Assembly (NCBI GenBank): GCA_020740775.1
Contig: JAHEWK010000022.1
Location: 682,001-746,000, forward strand
Direction of reading: 5' to 3'
Origin: Ilyonectria destructans
Taxonomy: Eukaryota > Ascomycota > Sordariomycetes > Hypocreales > Nectriaceae
DNA length: 64,000 nucleotides
Shown: positions 23,301 to 34,266 of the stretch, in pieces
Layout: each line of letters opens with the position of its first letter
How positions within the stretch are numbered: the first letter of the stretch is position 1
Notes under the pieces: model-generated
Databases searched by the model: none
What the model was told of the DNA's origin: nothing
The model's input: the letters and a program-made list of their open reading frames with translations, nothing else
Translations under genes and position numbers: made by a program

Positions 23301-23340
23301 CGATTATCTGCTCTTGGAGCAGGCGTCTGGACTTCTGTAG
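20334..23340 (+). CDS. tyrosine recombinase with C-terminal C2H2 zinc fingers (captain/Crypton-type)
   Basis: Predicted site-specific DNA recombinase. Exons 20334-20584, 20646-20845, 20908-21250, 21402-23340; three GT-AG introns, all phase-consistent (the last uses a TAAG acceptor after a CTGAC branch motif), give 910 aa. Catalytic residues in order: Arg218 in ACRVGDI, His375-x-x-Arg378 in HDVRRGAA, His406 in GLGHT, Tyr419 in DDYVG. Between the first Arg and the HxxR, CLQYRDIKVKL and WAVITLRALKGQK parallel the CLLYKDI and VTLRLRKGK segments I associate with DUF3435 captain recombinases. Residues about 560-640 are acidic linker. From about 700 there are several C2H2-like zinc fingers (CSQCSADFFTLRDLKIHVED and following), likely for DNA targeting. 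All catalytic residues are intact, so it may be active. Start: ATCATGG context and first family-like residues MDDPFDPDF. Alternative: domesticated copy. Confidence 0.8.
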
Positions 23341-24611
23341 CAGCGTCCCGGAATCTCCGGCTACCGTTTCATTTCAGTCATCAGTGCCTTTGAGTTAGGG
23401 GCTATCTGGGCGGCCTTCAAAGATCGATAGATAGCCATACGAACGTGGCTAACACCCTCCGAGATCGGATCCAAGGTCGATCATACATTTTTGAGTGATA
23501 GAAATGGAATAGAATGGCCGGTAGTCTCGAATTGAGTCAGTGTCTCGGACCTTCGTTCCGGCAACCCGGCAACTGGGCAAATTATAAACCGTAGACAACA
23601 ACCCAAAATTGAAGCTATCACGACGCTGTCAAAACCGTCAATGCATACCTAACATTAGCAACACGCACATACACACAGAATGCCGGTGGATATAATTCAT
23701 ATGCACAATATCATTATAATACACTATTACTGTTTCTAATTGGAGACTTAGTAGATATAATACATACGACTCAACTATCTATTTTCTAATATAACTACCG
23801 TGCTGGCTCCTTGTCGATAAGATCAGTTGTCCCTATGCTTTCCGGTACCTGTAGTTATTGCTATCATTTGATCCTGGTGGTTTCTAGTATCGTGTACGCC
23901 GCCGTGTTCTTGTTATGTTGTAATCTTGTTGCTAGGTTGTTGTCTTGAATAATGAATGGGCCGTCTCTGATCTAGTGCAATTTACTACGTATTCGCTGCC
24001 ATCGCATGTTTCAGAGCTATTGTGGCATCAGCCACGTTCAGTATAGCCATCTATCAATCTTTGAGGGTCGCCTTGACAACCCCAAACAAAATAGCTATTT
24101 GATAAATGAAACAGTCGATTGGCAAGTTCAATATTGTCCCCAGTTGAGAAGTGCATATTGGTGCATTATATAATGGACTTTTACATATGTTGGTGACTGT
24201 AATATGGTACTAAGACCTTGCTGCCTATTTCTAATCTAGGACGAGCACAAACGCGGCATACATATCGCGGCATTCAGATATTCTAAGTACATACACACAA
24301 CACATACGTGATGAACAAAAGATTCCCTATAAAGTCTCATCTTTCATTAACTAAGTCATCTTTTATCTTTGTTAGTCATGTACGTAGACAGCTGCTTGAT
24401 GTAACCCGCCAGATTAATGCTAATGATCCTAGAATAGGTCGATCGATGTTTACTTCAACTACACTCTATATTATGTGCCTGGAAGATGTTAAAGAGATAT
24501 CGATATAGAAATACAAATAAGTATACAAGCTCTCCGCTCGATTTCCTGGAGAAGCCTAGGTTTTGCCTGGACATTCGAACCGGCTATCCAACTCTCCCGC
24601 TGACTCGCCCG
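23341..24611. other. AT-rich intergenic, no supported gene
   Basis: About 1.3 kb, moderately AT-rich, only short ORFs. Confidence 0.55.
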
Positions 24612-25259
24612 ATGTTCTCTATATCCTCCGCCTCGCTCGCCGCAGCCTCAGCTTGTTTGATCTTGGCTACTGCTCATAGTATTCCCAGGGATGGCGGATC
24701 CATAGGTGTGACACCTCACGACCGGTACTCTTCTTCCATTGGCTGTTTGGGCTGCAAGATCAATACCAATCGTGTTGCTTACTGGCCAACGGAGGTTGGA
24801 TGCGACAACATCTGCGTCAAGGTCACCTACGAGGGGCGTGAGGTTCACCTTCTGAAGATTGACAAATCTGGAGGCGCTTTTGACATTTCCTACGACGCCT
24901 GGAACTATCTTTACGTGGGGAGATCTGCTGCTGATGATCCGCAACTCGGCGGTGGGCTTCCTATGAAATATGAGACTGTCCAGCCCAACGAGTGCTTGCC
25001 CTTGCTCGACAGTGGCAAACTGCCTCTTTCCGCTGCCAACAGCATGTTGTACGTTGCCTATTGTTTGTCCCAGCCCAGCAGCTGGGTCGCTCAAAACTAC
25101 GAGCTGTACAACATCAATGATTCTCAATGCACAAATGGTGTCGACGAGCTTTGTACTCTCAATCTTATCGAGTCGAACCTGCCGTCTTGCCCCTCCACAC
25201 TTGGCGCGCCGGGCAACCTCGATCTCAAGGTCAAGGACATCCCTTATAATAGTGGCTGA
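24612..25259 (+). CDS. small secreted protein, possible double-psi beta-barrel type
   Basis: A 215-aa intronless protein. The N-terminus MFSISSASLAAASACLILAT is a signal peptide, so the product is probably secreted. The mature part contains GCLGCKINTNRVAYWP, CDNICVKVTYEGREVHLLKI and GGAFDISYDAWNYL, and about ten cysteines. I recognise this as a widespread ascomycete secreted-protein family of unknown function. The CVKV...G..V.L.KID.SGGAFDIS stretch resembles double-psi beta-barrel (RlpA/expansin-like) proteins, which is inference. A truncated paralogue lies at 19129-19290 in the same orientation with the recombinase gene between them. The ATG at 24612 was chosen because it opens the signal peptide; the longer frame from 24486 has no support. 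Confidence 0.75.
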   Translation: MFSISSASLAAASACLILATAHSIPRDGGSIGVTPHDRYSSSIGCLGCKINTNRVAYWPTEVGCDNICVKVTYEGREVHLLKIDKSGGAFDISYDAWNYLYVGRSAADDPQLGGGLPMKYETVQPNECLPLLDSGKLPLSAANSMLYVAYCLSQPSSWVAQNYELYNINDSQCTNGVDELCTLNLIESNLPSCPSTLGAPGNLDLKVKDIPYNSG

Positions 25260-25784
25260 AAAGGAGGTATGGAGGAGGCGGAAAGAGGGAAAAAGAGGAG
25301 TAAAGAAAGGGAGGGGAGGGGGGCGCGACGACATTGCCATCGCGTAGCTGAAAGCGGGCTTACTAGTCTGCCGCCTTGTACTCATTGTTACTATGCTCCA
25401 ATTCAACAGACAGAAGTCCTAGAGATTTTCCTAATTACAAAGAGCTACATCCCAAGTGTGCCCTTACCACACTTTAAGGGATAGTAAGCTTGTTCAGATA
25501 CATGCGCCAGTCACACTCCCAGTATTAAACACCGTAACTGGCTCTTCCTGTCCGCGGTTGACAAGTGACTTGGGGATCTGTGCGGAGTATACACGTTATC
25601 GTTCTCTCATCTGTCAAACCATCTTTGAGACGGCGCGACAGAACAAAGGTCGTGCCGCCTCACGCCTCGTCAATAGCAGTAGCGGCGATTATCTACAACG
25701 GACGATCGCGACACGACTTGTCTCACGGTTCTTGATCCACTAAAGTGCAACAGCCTGTAAGTAGCTTCCAGAGAGCCCCTAAAA
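25260..25784. other. polypurine tract and degenerate repeat
   Basis: 25258-25325 is an A/G-rich tract just after the secreted-protein stop. 25664-25742 (GGCGATTAT..CAACGGACGATCGCG..TTGATCCACT) is a decayed match to the R2 repeat found at 42628 and 60669. Confidence 0.5.
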
Positions 25785-26054
25785 AGGTTCCCTACTTGTC
25801 AATTTAGACGTTTTACATGTCTTGAGGGTGTGTGTCGTTTGAAGGGTGACGTAAATAGAGTTTGAATAGGCGACATCGGCAAGAAACGAAGAGGTCGACT
25901 CTGGTGTTTGAGTTTGCGACATGTGTGTCTGCACGATACAGCGTGAGTTTGCCGCCTTCAACTACATGATATTTTGTTACTGCGACGTTTGTATCCGTGT
26001 CGCTCAGCTCCGTGGTTAAGGTATTTGGTTACACCACATGAATGTTCCAAGTGC
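25785..26054 (-). repeat. dispersed repeat R3, copy 1
   Basis: About 270 bp, inverse of 47568-47838 with scattered differences. A 60-codon frame is preserved in both (ESTSSFLADVAYSNSIYV in the middle), which reflects DNA similarity and not a proven gene. A truncated third copy is at 44999-45052. Confidence 0.85.
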
Positions 26055-27304
26055 GACATGTCGCGACCCGATGGTCGATAGAGAGATCTAGCGGACGACG
26101 CGCGTCGATCTTTGTCTTCAGTTGCTTTCACATGTCTTGTGTTGCGCAAGGTACGTTGCTATGACACAAACATCCGGAAAATATCGTTCCAAATGTGCGA
26201 GCGACCGCCTTGAAAGCTGTGACTTATCACTGGGATCGAACAGTCGCAACTCAGGGCAGACACGGACATGGCGACTATGCGTAAACAACTTATTGGTAAT
26301 ACACAACGTGGCCGTTGTACGGACGGTGGCTCATGGTGTAGTACCCATATCGCGTAATGATGGCACACGTGTCTGGTATACTGTAGTCACTCTTGTGGTT
26401 CAGAGTTCTAGAAGGTCTAAAATTTCTCTATGGTCCGCCCAGAACCGCATTCAATCATACAACTTGTCAAGCTAATCAGTATACTGAAGATCCTGACACG
26501 AACATCTAGTTCTGCATTCTGCCAAGGAGATCCAATTTGTTAAACGTGATGTCACTTCGCTGACGCATATGTTTCGAAACACTTGCCCAAGCCAGACAAT
26601 ATTGAACAGGCTTATTTATGGGAAGCTTCCGCTCGTGTCCCATCTTTCTTACCTATTCCGATTATGAAGACTCTAAGCGGTATCGAAAAAAAGGCGACAC
26701 GATGTTACTGCTGGTGTCTTGAACTCCTCGCTAGAGTGAAGAACAAAACTGAGAAAGCTATCAGGTACCAGAAAAGGGGAAGACAGCCCGAGCGAGTCCG
26801 GGGACGATACTCCCCAATTCCAGAGCAGAGATGTCGAGCCCAAACTAGCCAGGCCCTGACTGTGCGGAATGGATAGACGGAGATCACCACATCTATTTGC
26901 CTACTCAATAACCAGGCTCCACTATAAAAGGAAACGGGAGAGGAAGGAGAAGGAGACAGCAAAGAAGAAATCCTATCGCTAAAACGCAAGAATCGGCAGC
27001 AGGCTTGAAAGAGCAGGTAGTTGACACAGTTTGTCTTCATCAATACAATTCAATAGACGAGAAGCATTTGCACCTTTCACTGCCAAAGAAACTGCATGTT
27101 TCTTGCACGCCCACATCCGATCCGCATGCCACTCTTCCTTGTGGAATGGGGGGGCTGTCAAGCCAGTGAAACGAACGGGTTGCTGCCAACCGGAGCGAAC
27201 GATCTAGGATTTAGCGTAGTCGAGCATTCACCCGCTCCAACCCCTGGCCCTAAGACCTTAATTCTCCTACATGAGCAAGGAGTAGTTCATTCATACAATG
27301 TCAC
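26055..27304. other. intergenic, no supported gene
   Basis: Short ORFs only; none with recognisable motifs. Confidence 0.55.
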
Positions 27305-27645
27305 GACACACACATACACACATACACACATACACACATACACACATACACACATACACACATACACACATACACACATACACACATACACACATACACA
27401 CATACACACATACACACATACACACATACACACATACACACATACACACATACACACATACACACATACACACATACACACATACACACATACACACATA
27501 CACACATACACACATACACACATACACACATACACACATACACACATACACACATACACACATACACACATACACACATACACACATACACACATACACA
27601 CATACACACATACACACATACACACATACACACATACACACATAC
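27305..27645. repeat. 8-bp microsatellite (ACACACAT)n
   Basis: About 340 bp of nearly perfect ACACACAT units, roughly 42 copies. The unit length is not a multiple of three, so every frame stays open and gives long HTYTH or CVYVCM ORFs on both strands that are not genes. Confidence 0.97.
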
Positions 27646-28240
27646 AGCTACCACTATGTCAAGAAGGAAACCAGCAAGCTATTATGCCTGAGCATCAAAT
27701 TCACGAACCAGGCATCTGAGGCGGGCTTTTCCCCCTTCTTTTTTCCGCAAGAGCTTCAGAAACCAACACGCTAGATCTGATTGGGTCGGGTTTCGCTCCA
27801 GTCCTATCCTTCTTCGTCCTTGCCTTCTTCACCCCCCTCTTCTTCATACTGCCCTTCCTCGTCCTCCTCGTCCTCATCATACCCGGGCTGTATCCTCACA
27901 GGTGCTTGCGTTCCAGACCCCACCATCGCGCTACCGCTTCGGCTTCACCCGCCGACGACGTTAATGCCGCCGAACCCTGGAGGCCGTGTCGTTCGCAGTC
28001 GTATCCCAACCGGCTTTGCCGAAACCACAAAGTCTCGCATCCTTCGGCTGCGGAACAAGGCGAGTCCAGCTGTTGCATGTGTGCGCCACGTTCTGTGAGA
28101 CGATGCTTCGTCGGTTGTTGAACGCGGTATCGCTAATAAAACCAGGCGAGATTCCCTCGAACCCAGCCGAGCGATAATGAGGATAGGTCGTCCCCTGTCC
28201 TCCCTACCTAGGATCTTGTTCACTGCTGTTCGTCTTGAGG
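27646..28240. other. intergenic, pyrimidine-rich tract
   Basis: 27785-27890 is T/C-rich with TCC/TTC runs. No ORF supported. Confidence 0.5.
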
Positions 28241-28687
28241 ATGAACCAACGATACCAGGCATTTGCCACCTTCTCGGATCCCACGCACCAGAGCCCTGCG
28301 TTCATCGTTCTGCTCTGCCCGTCTGAGCTGTTCCAGATGCTCACGTCGCATATGCAGACCATAACTGGATTCCAGCTGAACACGGAACCCGTCACATACA
28401 CATTCCTCGACGACGATGCCGACGTTAACATTTTCTGCGCGAAATGCGGCGCGGACACGGCACTGAAGCTCGACGCCCAGCGAGAGGGCTTTTCGGACCT
28501 GTCCTTTGTCTTCAGCTTGCTGTACTACCTGCACAGCCAAGGCCTCGTGGAGAAGCGGAGGCTGCGGAGTAACTTTCTGGAATACATCTTCCACCCGGTT
28601 GACGAAGACGGGCTAGAGACGCCTAGAATGCCTCGGTCAAAGTTTGCCAGAGAGAAGACCGGCATGGACGAGGCAAGGCCGAGCTGA
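28241..28687 (+). CDS. hypothetical protein
   Basis: A 148-aa frame from the first ATG at 28241. A possible globular part (FIVLLCPSELFQML, NIFCAKCGADTALKL, LSFVFSLLYYLHSQ) is followed by a charged tail. One CxxC pair and no recognised domain. The overlapping minus frame (28220-28594) is equally open and has a helical, low-cysteine composition, so strand choice is uncertain. The window shows no functional clue. Confidence 0.35.
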   Translation: MNQRYQAFATFSDPTHQSPAFIVLLCPSELFQMLTSHMQTITGFQLNTEPVTYTFLDDDADVNIFCAKCGADTALKLDAQREGFSDLSFVFSLLYYLHSQGLVEKRRLRSNFLEYIFHPVDEDGLETPRMPRSKFAREKTGMDEARPS

Positions 28688-29828
28688 ACGCTAGGTACTA
28701 AGATGCTGGAATGTCGGGCTGCTGGGCTACTGGAACATAAACCGAACTCTAGGGGCCCTCTGCTGCGGGAATATAAGACGGACTAGCAACTGGCAAAAAT
28801 TGCCAACGGCTTACCGAACCAGCACCAAGCTACAACGAAAGCTTTTGGCGTCTGTTCACCCCAGATACGACTACGAAGGCTGGCCCGGCTGTTTTAAGTA
28901 TGTGTTGGCAGAAAGGTGCCAGAGGTTAGATATAGGGTAGCAAGGGAACAGATACATGCATATACATGTATACAAGTACTGTTGGAATATGACCCTGTAT
29001 TACGAAACCTCTGATAGATCGATATCCTGACCTTAGTCAGAAGGGGGGTCTGATAACCCCTCTTCTGGCCGGTCCGGGATGACCGGCACAAGCAATCATC
29101 AACATCATCATCACTGCTTTGAACACTATCCATTTGATCAAATTGACCGTAACGGATCCAACAAGTACTGTTACGAGCTGCGCGGCTTTCCCTATAAGCG
29201 CATACCAATCATAGTATGAAAGAGCCTTGAATTCTAACAGAGCAAAGGGCGGTCTGCCGCCGTCTAGTACGTTGGAGCGGAGCCCCTTCAGTGGGTCTGC
29301 GCGGACCAATCATTCCTAGCACCTTGCAACAAGTACACATATGTACGCATGCATATACAACAGAAAAGAGATGCTGTTTTAGCCCCCTACGAAAACAGGT
29401 TCCGTTAACGTTTTAGAGTATAGTTTCGGGCTGTCGCCGTATTCATACTACCTCCTGTTGGTGCTGGAAAATAGTATGAAGATCTAAGGAGACAGTATGG
29501 AGCGCGATCTTGCTAAGGCATGCCCGGCAATCTTGGTTGATCATGCGTTAATGAGTAAATAACTCACGCACTTGTTTTCTCTCGAGAATTTAGGGAACAA
29601 AACAACCAACAGGTATTCTGTCAACCATCAACAAGGGCGCCAAAGCTACATATAGAGACTCATGAGGATAATAGCGATTGGATGAAGGAGAAGGAGGAAA
29701 GACTTGAAGAACATGGATGGGATATGACTGATGGGTGGTGCAGTTCACCGAGACACAAACATCCTGTCCGACATTTCTCGCGGTACATGGTAGGAAACGT
29801 GCACCATCGAGACATGGCTTCCTAGCCC
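28688..29828. other. intergenic, no supported gene
   Basis: About 1.1 kb with short ORFs only, downstream of both flanking genes. Confidence 0.55.
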
Positions 29829-31136
29829 CTAAGCCACCGCGTTGGCACTATCTATGGTGGTGTAACTTTCCCAGCTCCCTTCCCTCTTGATATCGACAAC
29901 CTCGCCATGCCCTCTGCAGTCTTGCACGGCGGTACTTTCTGTGCTGGAGTGGCGACGAGTCCCTTGGCTGGCGATGGAATTGATGCGCCTGCCGCTGCGC
30001 CTGGTCACGACAACACCGTAGAGCGGGCGCAGCGCCGGTGCGTTGCCGCAGATGACACCCAGGTTCGCCTCGACGGCCGTCCAGGTCCACAGGTAGAACC
30101 CTTCCCAGGTGACGTCGTATGTCTTCTCTATCACGTAGTAGGACCAGTAGGCTCTCTGGCAGCCGGCTACGACGACGATGAGACCACCGCTGAAGAGCAA
30201 GGCGAGCATGACGCGCTGGTGTCGGGGAAGGCGCAGCTTCAGCACGATTGGCAGAGGCAGCACGACGACGACGACGTCAGTGATAACGGTGGCAATTGCC
30301 TGGGCCCTTGAAAGTTCAAAGGAAGGTTAGTGGCTGAGCGGACGAGCTGGACAGGATGAGGGCAGTTGACCACCTACAGTGCTGGTGGCCCTTCTGGGCT
30401 GCAGTGTTGAGGATGGCCAACCAGCCAGTAGGCCTTCATCGGACTGAACACGGGTTAGCCGCGAACGAGCAGATGCAAGGCGTGAAGCAAGACGGGGAGC
30501 AAGAAGTCTGCGAGCGAGAACCAATGTGACGTACGCGCATTGCGTCCAAATGACGACTAAAAAGATGCAGATGAGTATCGTCACCCAAACGATCAAGAAG
30601 CGGGTCGCCCGGACCAGCCACACAGATGTGGGTGCGATTCGCGAGTAAGTCACCAGTATTGACACCTTGGCCAGTCCCGACGAGAAGAGAAAGAGCGTCT
30701 GGGCAGCCAGGGACACCTGCCGGCCCTTGACGGCCTCTGCGATTTTCAGGTCCCAGATGTGGACGTTCCAGCCGTACTGCCGATCCAGGAGAACGGCACA
30801 TACCGTCACTCCAACGGTGAAGGCCTGCAGAGAGAGAACGTCGTCTCGTCAGCCCGAACAGAAGGGCGCGTGCGCAGTCGGCTCGTGAGAGCGCGAACTG
30901 CTAGCTGTAGGACGAGAAGAGGGTGATTGACTCACCATCGCTACCACCATGATCCAATCATCGGGTCCGCACGCCTTGACGACAACTAGCCGAACGTACA
31001 TGCGGGCGAGGAGGGTCAGGAGAGCCAGGGAAACCAGGCATGTCTCTACAACGATCAGGGTACTCCCCCGCCGAACGGGACTGTCGTAGTCGGGATCAGG
31101 CCAGGTAGCCCTCACCTCGGCGGGCACGTCACGCAT
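29829..31136 (-). CDS. rhodopsin-domain / Pth11-like integral membrane protein
   Basis: Seven-helix-type fungal membrane protein of the family that includes Pth11-like putative receptors; ligand unknown. Exons (minus): 31136-30936, 30824-30535, 30443-30378, 30306-29829, all phase-consistent, giving 344 aa. Landmarks: first membrane helix TLIVVETCLVSLALLTLLAR followed by MYVRLVVVKACGPDDW (the R.YVR...G.DDW signature), TM segments AFTVGVTVCAVLL, TLFLFSSGLAKVSIL and FLIVWVTILICIFLVVIW. A short exon then carries PMKAYW..GHPQHC, the usual Cys-containing loop, followed by TVITDVVVVVLPLPIVLKL and ALLFSGGLIVVVAG. The tail of about 70 residues is polar and cytosolic. No CFEM domain is present at the N-terminus. 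The ATG at 31136 gives the short N-terminus typical of the family. Confidence 0.85.
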
Positions 31137-32038
31137 GCTTTTGTGGTTTCCGTACGGCCGGCTGACTGGTGGCTCGTTGTGTTGCGTTGTTTCAGTCGAA
31201 CGGAGCAGCAGAGGGAAAAAAGAAATGGGATACAGAACATTGGATAGGGTGCTGGAAGTCACGGCCTCGGGGTCAGGCAACCATACTGTACTTATAAGCC
31301 GACAGGCGCAGTTATCAGCGCTCAGGTGAACGCAGGAGCCGAGGATATGGACTCGGGCATGGCTTTACACTTTGCACTTTACGTAGCAGTGAATGCAGAG
31401 TGTCGACTTTTCTGCGTTTAAGTTGCTTCTAGTGTGTGTAATATATGTGTGCATGTGTGTATGTATGTGGGTGTGTGGGTGTGCTTCTACTAGTCGAGTT
31501 GGCTACTCACATAACATTCATCGCGACGGTGAATGGCTTACATGGCTTGGCGAGGGTGCGGTGGTAGGTCGACTCGATGCACTGAAGAGACGAACGACAT
31601 GTTCCGTTATCCTCAAAGCTGCCAGTTATACAGCTATCAAAGCAACATCATAAACGGAGAAATAACTAACTCATCGCTCTTTGGGGCTGCGATGGACTGT
31701 TGCTATGCTACGAGATGCGGTAGCTTTCGCTTCGCCGCGCTCTCCCCAAGAGATTGCTCCTCGGTGTGTTACCGCGTAAGAGCTCGCTTAAGCAACGTAG
31801 CATAAATGTGGATTACGATAACAATTTCCGTGCTTATACTCCGTAGGAATCAAGCTAGATGGACCTCCAAAGTGCTCTCTCAGTGTCGGTTGAGTTGCTG
31901 CAACATACTTGAGCCCAGGGCCAAGTTCGCTTCGCCGTCGCTGAGAGGCATTTGATCAATCCAGAAAAATCTTCATACATTATATTGTAAACTATCTAAT
32001 TTCTAATACACACAGCAGGGATATCTCCGGCGGCCTCG
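31137..32038. other. intergenic, no supported gene
   Basis: A TG-rich patch lies at about 31430-31480. No ORF with support. Confidence 0.55.
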
Positions 32039-32743
32039 CTACTTCTTATGTTCGCCATTGAGACGTGATGTTTGATGACGTGTACTTCGACGTACGGGAC
32101 GTCCCTCTTCTTCTCTAGCGGCTTGCTTCTTGGTTCTTCCTCGCTTTGCCGTTGCAGGAGGTCCCTCTTCTTCTCCAGCGGCTTGCTTCTTGGTTCTACC
32201 TCGCTTTGCCGTTGCAGGAGGTCCCTCCTCTTCCTCAGCTGCTGGGGATTCCGAAGGGGGACTCAGTTGAGAGTACTCCGTGGCGATGCAATGCTCCAGT
32301 CCGCTTCGGAATTTCGGCTTGGGCTTTCTGTCCCACTTCGGGCCCGGCGGAGGACTGGCAGCTTCAGGGCTTTGACGGTTCGATTCGGGCGAGGTAGCCT
32401 TGGTTAGTGGGAGCTCTGGATAACTTACCACCTTGGATGCCGTTGCTACAGGCAGTGATGAACCTACACTCGTGGCATCCGCAGCTTTGTGCTTCGACGC
32501 TATCCGTATGCGACGCCCATACAGTTTGACAAGTGCTCCCATTGCCTCCATAAATACCCCCATGATAACGAGACACTCCGACAACATTATCAACAAAGTC
32601 TTCATGTCCCAGTCATCCCTTGTGTGCAGAAACTTCGGATCTCGTTCCAGCGTTACTGCCTCGTTAATCTCTTTGTTCAGATCATGGATTGAATTCCGGA
32701 ACTTCAGCGCCGTCTCTTGGAAAAGCTCCGGAGTTGCGGTCAT
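32039..32743 (-). CDS. hypothetical protein with C-terminal basic/acidic tandem repeat
   Basis: 234 aa, single exon, ATG at 32743. Residues 1-85 look helical, with a hydrophobic helix (TLLIMLSECLVIMGVFMEAM). The rest is Pro/Ser/Lys-rich and disordered. Near the C-terminus the unit EEEGPPATAKRGRTKKQAA is repeated twice and begins a third time, produced by a roughly 60-bp DNA tandem repeat (32100-32235). KRGRTKK resembles an AT-hook or nuclear signal core. Family not recognised. Confidence 0.5.
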   Translation of the reverse strand: MTATPELFQETALKFRNSIHDLNKEINEAVTLERDPKFLHTRDDWDMKTLLIMLSECLVIMGVFMEAMGALVKLYGRRIRIASKHKAADATSVGSSLPVATASKVVSYPELPLTKATSPESNRQSPEAASPPPGPKWDRKPKPKFRSGLEHCIATEYSQLSPPSESPAAEEEEGPPATAKRGRTKKQAAGEEEGPPATAKRGRTKKQAAREEEGRPVRRSTRHQTSRLNGEHKK

Positions 32744-33609
32744 TTTGGTTTGCAGTCCGATATCATCGGGCTCTGGCCGTTTAAATATATGAAATGTCGC
32801 AAAGGGAATGGTGGGCGCAGACCTCTATGGCCGAGTTGATGACTAAGGTAGCATAGATACTGGTGTTTCTGTGTACGTACGGTTGCACATTAGCTAAGAT
32901 TCGCCAAACTTGCAATAACCTAAGTTAGATCTTAGATTGTCAATTTCCTGAAATCGGTGATTGCATATATTAAAAAGGGGAATGTAAAAGTCGCGCGTAC
33001 GGCTGCATGCGCCTTCCTTGCAAAAAGGGTTTAAAGCAAGGAACTACTACTTTAACTAACTGACTGACTAGACTAGTTAACTGACTGACTGATTGACTGA
33101 CTGACTAATTACGCCGACCCGGCGCGGAGACCTCCCGGCCGCACACACACAGTCACGGCCGGGGGACCACCCGGCCACACACACGATCAAGTGTCATCAA
33201 CGCGTCGTCCTCGTCATTCTACAACCGAGTGCATTTTGTCCATACTTTTCACCTCCTCACATGATGTTTCTGTCCCCGTTCCCCTGTCATCGCGACGAAC
33301 ACACAGATTATCTGGCCAGGGCCTGAGCGATATCTGCAGCACACTCACAGGATGGGGCTCGCACATCTTCTGACTAGTGGCAAGGCCAACCGACGCTACC
33401 GGTCGGGTTTCAGTAGTCTGCAAAGCGTTCTGTCGGAAGGTGGCAACTCAAGAGACTATTCGCAACACGAGTCGTCGGCTACTTGCGTACTGCGAGCCGG
33501 CATATAACTGTTCCACGGTCGTCTCGACCGATTGCCGTCCGGGCTCACTGTTCTTGTCAATGCCGCTGCGGCGTTTTGCTTTCCACGTTAATCTACAGAG
33601 CTGGCAACC
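32744..33609. other. intergenic with GACT microsatellite and two GC-hairpin modules
   Basis: 33055-33105 is (GACT/TGACT)n. GC-rich near-palindromes lie at about 33115-33140 and 33157-33176 (GGCCGGGGGACCACCCGGCC). Each is immediately followed by ACACACAC. Confidence 0.7.
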
Positions 33610-33700
33610 ATGGACCCGACAGGTGGTCACTGCAACAATAGACCCATGGCAAGTGCCGGGTTTCTGACCTACCCGCCTTACCCACCACCGCCGTCTTACC

Positions 33701-33731
<31 letters not shown>

Positions 33732-34266
33732 TCCGCCATTCGACTACATGTCGCCCTGCCACGGTACCCCGGATTTCTGGGCTGGCTATGGCTGGGCAAG
33801 GTCTCTATGGTCTCTCAGCAGCAACCCTTACCCCGATCCACGTGGCTCCCACCACCAGCATCCAGCGATTCCAGCGCCTACTCCATCCGACGTGGGCAGC
33901 GTCGGGTTGAAGGAGGTCCCCGCACCGAAGACGTCCAGTGCAGGACAACACATCCGCCAGTCCGAGCTCGATCCCAGCTTGGCGTACCTGCACGAGCGCG
34001 ATAGGATGATGGTGGCGTGGAGGAAGCTCGGAGTAACTTGGGATCAGATACATCGAGAATATCAGAAGCGTTATGGGTCCTCCACGATGGATGCTTTGAG
34101 GATGCGGCTGAGTCGGCTGAGGAACAAGCACTCGTCGATCAGACAAGCACTTACATCGAAAACGGGTCCGAAGGGTAGAAGGCATTCAAGGCAAAGCCAG
34201 AGAAAAGCAGAGCCGGAAGAAAGTAAGCAGACCCACCGCGGGTCTCCAGAGGGAGGACTTGCGTAA
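33610..34266 (+). CDS. polyproline protein with Myb/SANT-like helix-turn-helix
   Basis: 218 aa, single exon. Residues 20-45 are Pro/Tyr-rich, with a run of about 13 Pro from a CCG repeat. Residues about 122-170 form a plausible three-helix DNA-binding unit: RDRMMVAWRKLGVTWDQIHR, EYQKRYGSS, then TMDALRMRLSRLRNK. The pattern W..I...Y..R.G....AL..RL.RLR is what I associate with small fungal HTH proteins of Myb/SANT type. A basic C-terminal tail (KGRRHSRQSQRK) follows. Probably nuclear; target unknown. Confidence 0.55.

Noticed and set aside
27287..27774. Five long ORFs (HTYTH / CVYVCM) on both strands
   Set aside because: They are translations of the ACACACAT microsatellite, whose 8-bp unit leaves all frames open.
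28894..29309. Minus ORFs of 90-104 codons
   Set aside because: No motif, no splice support, composition like surrounding intergenic DNA.
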